NCBI GenBank assembly: GCA_001584585.1
Contig: LSYV01000023.1
Span: 1,057,065-1,121,064, forward strand
DNA length: 64,000 nucleotides
Reading direction: 5' to 3'
From: Gonium pectorale
Lineage: Eukaryota; Chlorophyta; Chlorophyceae; Chlamydomonadales; Volvocaceae
Part shown: piece by piece, positions 58,193 through 64,000 of the stretch
How positions within the stretch are numbered: position 1 is the first letter of the stretch
Layout: each line of letters starts with the position of its first letter
Notes under the pieces: model-generated
Seen by the model: the letters and a program-made list of their open reading frames with translations, nothing else
What the model was told of the DNA's origin: nothing
The model's database searches: none
Position numbers and translations under genes: made by a program

Positions 58193-61100
58193 ATGCCCGG
58201 CCGGCCAAAGGCACCAAATGTGGTTTCCCATCGGGGAGAAGATGATGAGGATGAGGATGAGATTGAGGATCAATCCAGCAGCAGCGATGAGGACGACGCG
58301 GAGGAGGGCGTAGAGGAGGATGGCGCGCCAACTCGGGGGACAGGCGCAGCAAGCATCCGGAAGACAGCGGCTGTGGAGAAGCGCTTAGTTGTACCATTGA
58401 GCTTAAAGAATGACGTCTGCAAGGTGTGTGTGGGCGCACACCGAGCGCGTGACGTTGCGTACGTGGCCCCCGGGTCGCTCCGACCATGTGCGGCGACGTG
58501 TTACGGGGGGCATCAAGGTCAGTTCTACATAATATGATGGCCAATGCTATCTGACAGCAACGTGTGGGATGCGTCAGCGTCGTCTGTGCAAACAGGGCAA
58601 CAATACAGCCGGGCTACTCGGTACGCAGGTGTGTGGCAAGCGCGGACACAAGGCTGGCTTCGTCGGCGCTACGTACTTGGACTGCCCGAACCGTAAGTCA
58701 TGGCACTCGGCAGGCTGAACTCCATCCCATTCCGTTTTGACCACTGGCCCGCTTCGTGCCGCAAGTGAGAGACTCCCACCCGCCCAGTAGCCACGCCAGT
58801 AGCCACGCCAGTAGCCACGCCAGTAGCCACTCCCCTTATCCAAGCTTTAAGACAGGGCCAAACGGCAAGATTTTAGAAACTCTCTGCCTCCTTTCCAATC
58901 ACAGGCCCGTGTTATCTCTGTAAGCTGGTAGGCCATACGACGGCCACGTGCCCGTACCGCATAGCCCCCGGCCACGGCTGCAACGCGGCGGCCTCTGCTG
59001 GGGGGACCCGCGGGTCGCCCGGGTCCGCTGGCTCGGAGCCGGGGGGCATGCTGGGCGCACTCCTGAGGCGAGAGCGGAACGGAAGGTGAGGGCCCCTTGA
59101 AACCTTGGGAGGGTTATGTCCTGCCTTTCGCCCGCCGGGCCTTACGTGGTGCCAACTCGCCCTGCACGAGGCGTCCACGGTGTGAGCGCCATGCTATGCT
59201 TTCAAACGTTTGATGAGAGGCTGTCGGGGGCTGCGGATGATACGCGGAAGAAGTATGCTAGCTTCATGGGTATCTGGGTTACAGGTGACAAAACAGCGTG
59301 CATTGCAGCGATTCATAATGGATTGGGGGTGACGGCTGAGGCTGAGGATGTACTTCTGCTGTACTTGATTGCCTGTGGTGGCCCCACCCTCTTGACCCAC
59401 AGCCGGCACCCGGTGATCCCAAGCCGGCCCGTGGTGCCGCAGTTCCAGGTGGACGCCGCCATCCTCAAGATCCACACGCGCAGGTGCGGTGCCACCAGCA
59501 AAGACCCGCGGGCCACCCCTTAGCCGCACAAAGTCGCATGGACTGGCTTGGTAGCGACACACAGCGTGCCGCACACATGATCGGATGCATCCTGTCCACG
59601 TTAACCCGCGTTCACGGTCCGGTGCTTCGGAATACCTGGCGGTTGCCTGCCCGTTTTGCCGCGTGTGCCAAGGCCGCGTTTATGGCGTACGGCGAGACAA
59701 CCGACCAGAACCACTAGCTTGCGAAGGTTCAACAGCAGCCGACCCGGGCGGCCTCGCTGGTTCACCAATATGCTGCTTCAGATTATTAAAGCATCGTTAA
59801 CCACAGGTGCTGCACGCTCGAGTTCCACCCCACGCACGACGGCATCGTGGTCAGTGGGGACAAGAAGGGCGGGCTGGCGGTGTGGAACTTCGACCAGGTG
59901 CGCCCGCTGGCTGCGGCATGGGGAGGGATTGGGCCAGCGCCCACCTTTAAAAGGCGTGTGGGGGGCGACTGTGAGGGGCGTGTGCAGGCATCTTGCGGAG
60001 CGCGTGGCGTCCTGGTGCTGGTGCTGGTGCTGGTGCTGGTGCTGGTGCTGGTGCTGAGCGGGTCAGGCCACAGAAGACCCGCCGGGCAGGCCACGGACGG
60101 GCGGGGAGCCACGAGCCCAGTTCCTTCAGCGCAGCGGGGGGCGGGGATACCATTAATGGGATCGTAAGCGGGCAGGGGGGGACCCGAAGCAGGGTCCCCA
60201 CAAGTGTGTGGCCGATTGCCGTGCCGCGCCCCTGCCAGACCCACGCACCCTGCCCCCGAGCCCCGACTCTGCCAGCTGCCCTCCCAACGCCCTCAGGTGC
60301 ACGAGCGCACCGTGTACGACACCGTACACTCATGTCTGGCCAACTCGATCCGCTTCCTGCCCTGGGTGGACTCCATGTCGGCGGTGACGGCCTCCTCGGA
60401 CGGAACCGCCAAGCTGGTGGACCTGGAGACGGGCGCCTGGCGGCCGCTGCTGGACCTCAACCCGGGCGGCTGGGTGCAGGTGGGTGGGCGGGCGGCTGAG
60501 TGGGTTGGCGGGCAGGTGTCGGTGGGCGGGTGGGTGGATGGCTAGGCAGTAACAGAGGAGATGGAAGACGTGCAGGCGTACGCCGTGTGGCTTGGGCACA
60601 TGCATGTGCTGCCAAGGGCAGAGGTGTTGATGGTGTGGAGCTGCCGGGGACGAAGGTGCGCAGGAGTGATAGCTCGTTTTCCTCCTCCCCCCGCCCCTTA
60701 CAACGCGTCGGCAGGGCGGGCCGTGGCACATGATCTACGGCTGCGACGCGAGCGCCTCCCTGGGCGCGGCGCTGGTGGGCGACAGCAACGGCTGCGTGCA
60801 CCTGCTGGACCCACGGACCCGCGGGTCGGTCAGCTCCCTGCAGCTGCACAACCGCGGCAACAAGGTGGTGTCCGTGCACATGCACCCGCTGCACCCGCCG
60901 CTCGTCCTGACGGCCGGTAATGACCACTCCGCGCGGATATTCGACATCCGCGAGCTGTCCTCCTCGCCGTCGGCAGCGGCGCAGCCTAGTGCAGGGCCGA
61001 TCTCGCCGGCGGCGGCCGCCGCGGCGGCGGTAGCAGACGTGAGCGCGGCGGCCACCGGCGGCGCCGCTCTGTCCCCGGCAGCGTCCAAGGGCGCGGCGGC

Positions 61101-62799
61101 GGGGGCAGCGGCGGCTTCGCCGGCGCAGCAGCCTGCGGGGCGCGGCAGGGGCGGTGGCGGCGGCAAGGGAGGCGGCGCGGCCGGCAAGAAGGGCGGCGCG
61201 GGGCCGGGCGCGCACGCTGAGGTGGCGGTGATGCCGCATCCACGCGTGGTCAACGCGGCTTACTTCAGGTGAGTGGCACCACCCCCTCCCTTCCGGGCTT
61301 CTGCTTTTTCCCTTCGCGCATGCGCATGCCAGGGGAAACCAACCAACGACAACAATGTGCGCGGCGACCTGGCGACTTCCAACTGGTAGCACGCTCCCGT
61401 GCGCCCCGTGCGAAGTATAAATTACAACTCGACCAGTTTTCCCCTGCGTGCTTGGCCCGGCCCGCCCGCAGCCCGCACACCGGCCGCCGCATCCTGACCA
61501 CCTGCCAGGACAACCGCCTGCGCGTGTGGGACTACGCGCCGCTCGGCTGCAATGGCCCGCCCGACCGCGAGATCGTGCACTCGCACGACTTCAACCGTTA
61601 CCTTACGCCCTTCAAGGCGGAGTGGGACCCCAAGGACCCCACCGAGTCGGTCTTCGTGGTGGGCAGGTGCGGTCGCGGTCGCGGGTGCGGTCGCGGTCGC
61701 GGGTGCGGTCGCGGTCGCGGGTGCGGTCGCGGTCGCGGGTGGGGTTTGTCCATCCTGTCCCCCTGACGTGTGGTCTTGCCGCCCTTGGGCGTCCTGGTGG
61801 ACGCCGCTGTGGGGCAGTCGCCCCTTCAGTGCGCCCCTTGCCTCCCCAAGGTTCCCCTGCTGTGCTTCCAGGCTGTGTCCCCGTAATGCCCTTAATCCTG
61901 AAAGTCCCGGCTGGGCGCCCCGCCCCTGTCCTTCCCTTACCCCTCCCCCTCCCTCCCCTCCCCTGCACCCAGGTACATCTCTGAGGACTTCGGCGGCATC
62001 GCGCTGCACCCGGTGGACATCCTGTCGGCGGCGGACGGCGCCATCCTGCGCCAGCTGACGGACGCCAACCTTACCACCATCTCCCCGGTCAACAAGCCGC
62101 ACCCGCGCAGGTGGGGGGTTGGGGGGGTCCGCGGACGCGGAGCCAGTCGTTAACATCTATGTGGCCAGAGCCTTCCGCTCCGCCTTCGTTGTGGGATTGA
62201 AGGCGAGGCACTTGGCGAACGTATGGAACTGCAAATGGGAATGAAGTATGGGAATGAAGGAGGTCTTTCCTGGCCACGGCTGGGTGAAGGAAGAGGGCCA
62301 GGTCGGTGGTGATTCAGTTCGGTTCAGTTCAGGTCGATGGATGACAGCAAGCCGACTGGTGACGACAATGGCGATGTTACAGTTACGCGTAACGCGCTGT
62401 CTCCAGTGACCTACAAGGTATGCGGCGAACGTGGAGGCAAGTGTTTTGCCGGAATGCTTAAGGTATCCTGTCCGCGTTTGCCGGACGCGTTCGCGCAGGG
62501 AGCTGATCGTGTCCGGGAGCAGCCGCTCGCTCTACCTGTGGGCGCCCTTCCGAGATGACGACGAGCAGGAGCGGGAGCCGGCACGGGAGCCGGCTGCCGG
62601 GGCGCGGCCAGCGGGGAGGCCAGCAGCGGCCAACGGCGGCGCTGGCGCAAGCGGGGGCCGGTCCGGCGGGGTGGGAGGGGTGGGCGATCGGGGCCAGGAG
62701 CCTCGCACGTCACGGACGTTTGTTTCGTTCGACGCAGACCCGTCGGGCGGCAAGAAGCGGAAGAAGGGCGGGAAGGCCGCCGACGATGACGACGACTGA
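58193..62799 (+). CDS. DDB2: DDB2, damaged-DNA-binding WD40 protein (plant type with zinc knuckles)
   Basis: Exons 58193-58423, 58629-58692, 58905-59085, 59403-59483, 59807-59897, 60297-60479, 60715-61268, 61472-61666, 61973-62110 and 62499-62799 join in phase to 672 residues. An acidic N-terminus is followed by two zinc knuckles as in plant DDB2: VCKVCGKRGHKAGFVGATYL, then CYLCKLVGHTTATC (C101, C104, H109, C114). The WD40 propeller follows: LEFHPTHDGIVVSGDKKGGL, TASSDGTAKLVDLETG, DLNPGGW, LTAGNDHSARIFDIREL (a DWD-type box for DDB1 binding, with Phe for Trp), RILTTCQDNRLRVWDY, HSHDFNRYLTPFKAEWDPKD and LIVSGSSRSLYLWAP. Beta-propeller repeats are split by an Ala/Gly-rich insert of about 90 residues (about 60960-61235). 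The tail is Gly-rich and basic-acidic. DDB2 recognises UV photoproducts and recruits CUL4-DDB1 for nucleotide excision repair. Confidence 0.95.
58789..58836 (+). repeat. Four copies of a 12-bp repeat in DDB2 intron 2
   Basis: CAGTAGCCACGC is repeated four times, the last copy being altered at its end, in the intron between 58692 and 58905. Confidence 0.75.
60012..60055 (+). repeat. (CTGGTG)n microsatellite in DDB2 intron
   Basis: About seven tandem copies of the hexamer CTGGTG in the intron 59898-60296. Confidence 0.85.
61667..61738 (+). repeat. Four perfect 18-bp repeats, each starting with a 5' splice site
   Basis: GTGCGGTCGCGGTCGCGG is repeated exactly four times starting at 61667, 61685, 61703 and 61721. 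The first copy begins at the donor site of the DDB2 exon ending at 61666, so the donor hexamer GTGCGG is present four times at 18-base spacing. Confidence 0.9.
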
Positions 62800-64000
62800 G
62801 GCGGGAGTGCGGGGGGAGAGGGCGGTTGGCTTTATGTGGACGAGCGTCGAGCGGAAAAGGGGGTGGCAACGGCCAAGGCTAGGGTTGGGAAGGCGCGGCA
62901 AGGAGTGGGCGGTGGAGTGCGCCGGACCTAATTGCCCAGGCCAAGAGCGCGCATGTGTAGGCAGTTGTGTGCCGGTTGTGCTGTGGCTGTGTGTATGCTT
63001 GCAGGAGGCTGCAAGTGGGCGTTCGTGCTGCTGCGTCGGAGCAGGTGTGCGCATACGCATACGCGCTGTGCGAGCGTGGCAGAGGACCGGCTGTTCCTCT
63101 AATGGCCCAAACACAGGACTTCCACTGTGGCGTACAGCACTGCGCGTACCAAATGAATCTCAATCTGTTGTCTTTTTTTGACGCCCTGCTCCAGGAGTAT
63201 CAGCTCGCTACCGCTTGTGCCTTTGTGCTTTTGTGCTTTTGTGCTTTTGTACGGAGCGTCAGTAACGTTGTGGCTAGGAGCGCGCGGACCCACTGGGCTG
63301 CCCCCGATGCCCAACTATGGTCCTCCGGGCGAGCAGCCAATCGGTGCCCGCGCAGGGACGCACCCCTCCGCGCGGTCAGCGCTGGCGATACGGGCGCATT
63401 GCGTACTGCAAACCGCAAATACTGTGCAGGGCGTGACACGGTGGATATTAGCCATGTGTGTGTGTGAACTCAATTGCATCTAAACCCCCTCCTGGCGCCG
63501 TCACCTGTGGTGCGCGGTTGCCAGCCCGCGAGTGTTGCTGTCTGGTCAGGCTGGATGCGGTGAAGGTGGTCGTGTGTCAATGCACTTTGCACATTGCCCA
63601 TTGACCGCACGTGCCCAGGCGGCGACGCTCTTTGACATCTGAGTTTATAGGAGCGTTTATACAGCGCGTTCTGAGTTTATACAGAGCGTTTGCGTCGTTG
63701 GAGAGTTGAAGTACGTTGGCAGGTCGTCTGCACGCCGCCCTGTGTCGAAGGTATGTAGTGTTTGGTTAGAAGGCGACCCATGGACTGCAGCCCTGCATAT
63801 ACGGAATGGCAATGCACGCCGCATTGGCGGTCCAGCGGACACTTTCTGTGTGCCGCCCTGCTACCTCCGCGTACGTCGGCCGTTGCTCGGTACCTGTGAG
63901 CTCGGCGATCAGGCGACTTCTCTCCGAACGGATGTCGCTTGTGGGTTGAACTGAAACGCAAGGGCTGGGGCTTGCCCATTCCTCTGCATCACTCAGCCCT
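62800..64000. other. DDB2 3' UTR and intergenic sequence
   Basis: No second gene is supported. I found no TGTAA in the first kilobase after the stop, so the DDB2 3' end is not located. A (TTTGTGC)-like run lies at 63216-63250. A direct repeat (CTGAGTTTATA with AGCGTTT) occurs twice near 63637-63690. Confidence 0.35.

Noticed and set aside
61667..61740. CRISPR-like regular repeats in DDB2
   Set aside because: The repeats are directly adjacent without spacers, within a eukaryotic intron; an ordinary tandem repeat.
63637..63700. Direct repeat with CTGAGTTTATA as a possible element end
   Set aside because: Only two short imperfect copies, no target-site duplication or inverted end seen.

Overview
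The window is nuclear DNA of a green alga, most likely a volvocine (Chlamydomonas-like) species. It is very GC-rich, its genes are cut by many short introns (GT-AG, plus several GC-AG), TGTAA poly(A)-type signals follow several stop codons, and the proteins carry long Ala/Gly/Pro/Gln runs. The gene set is eukaryotic: a PIKK kinase, a SNARE, a two-CBS chloride channel/transporter and a plant-type DDB2. No prokaryotic operon, CRISPR array or insertion sequence is visible. Two runs of N (27452-27854 and 54137-54518) are assembly gaps.

Layout, left to right. (1) <2-4648, +: 3' part of an RS/RE-rich protein ending in an SRI-like/SFR19-like C-terminal domain. (2) 6089-8215, -: organelle-type small heat shock protein; its upstream region has a TATA box and heat-shock-element-like clusters shared head-to-head with (3) 8918-11499, +: an unrecognised five-exon gene. 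(4) 12540-16076, +: organellar RsmI-type 16S rRNA methyltransferase. (5) 17562-36262, +: SMG1, the nonsense-mediated-decay kinase, 24 visible exons from HEAT repeats to FATC. (6) 37501-38663, -: cytochrome-b5-fold MAPR-like protein with a C-terminal membrane anchor, head-to-head with (7) 39076-40277, +: a four-helix membrane protein, followed by (8) a decayed tandem copy of it (41619-42925). (9) 43765-53856, +: CLC chloride channel/transporter with two widely separated CBS domains. (10) 55845-57896, -: VTI1 Qb-SNARE with a duplicated last exon, head-to-head with (11) 58193-62799, +: plant-type DDB2.

Exon borders were derived by matching splice consensus, reading phase and family conservation. 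Except at two stated places (a frame jump near 3310-3345 and a phase mismatch at the 27.4-27.9 kb gap) every listed junction keeps the reading frame. The genes are functionally unrelated housekeeping and stress genes. Three head-to-head pairs may share promoters. The most unusual points are a Gln in place of the CLC proton glutamate, a VTI1 terminal-exon duplication that would give an anchorless SNARE, a tail-anchored MAPR protein, the eroding tandem copy of the four-helix gene with an insertion bounded by inverted repeats, a dispersed 12-bp palindrome, and in-frame tandem copies of a 5' splice site in DDB2.
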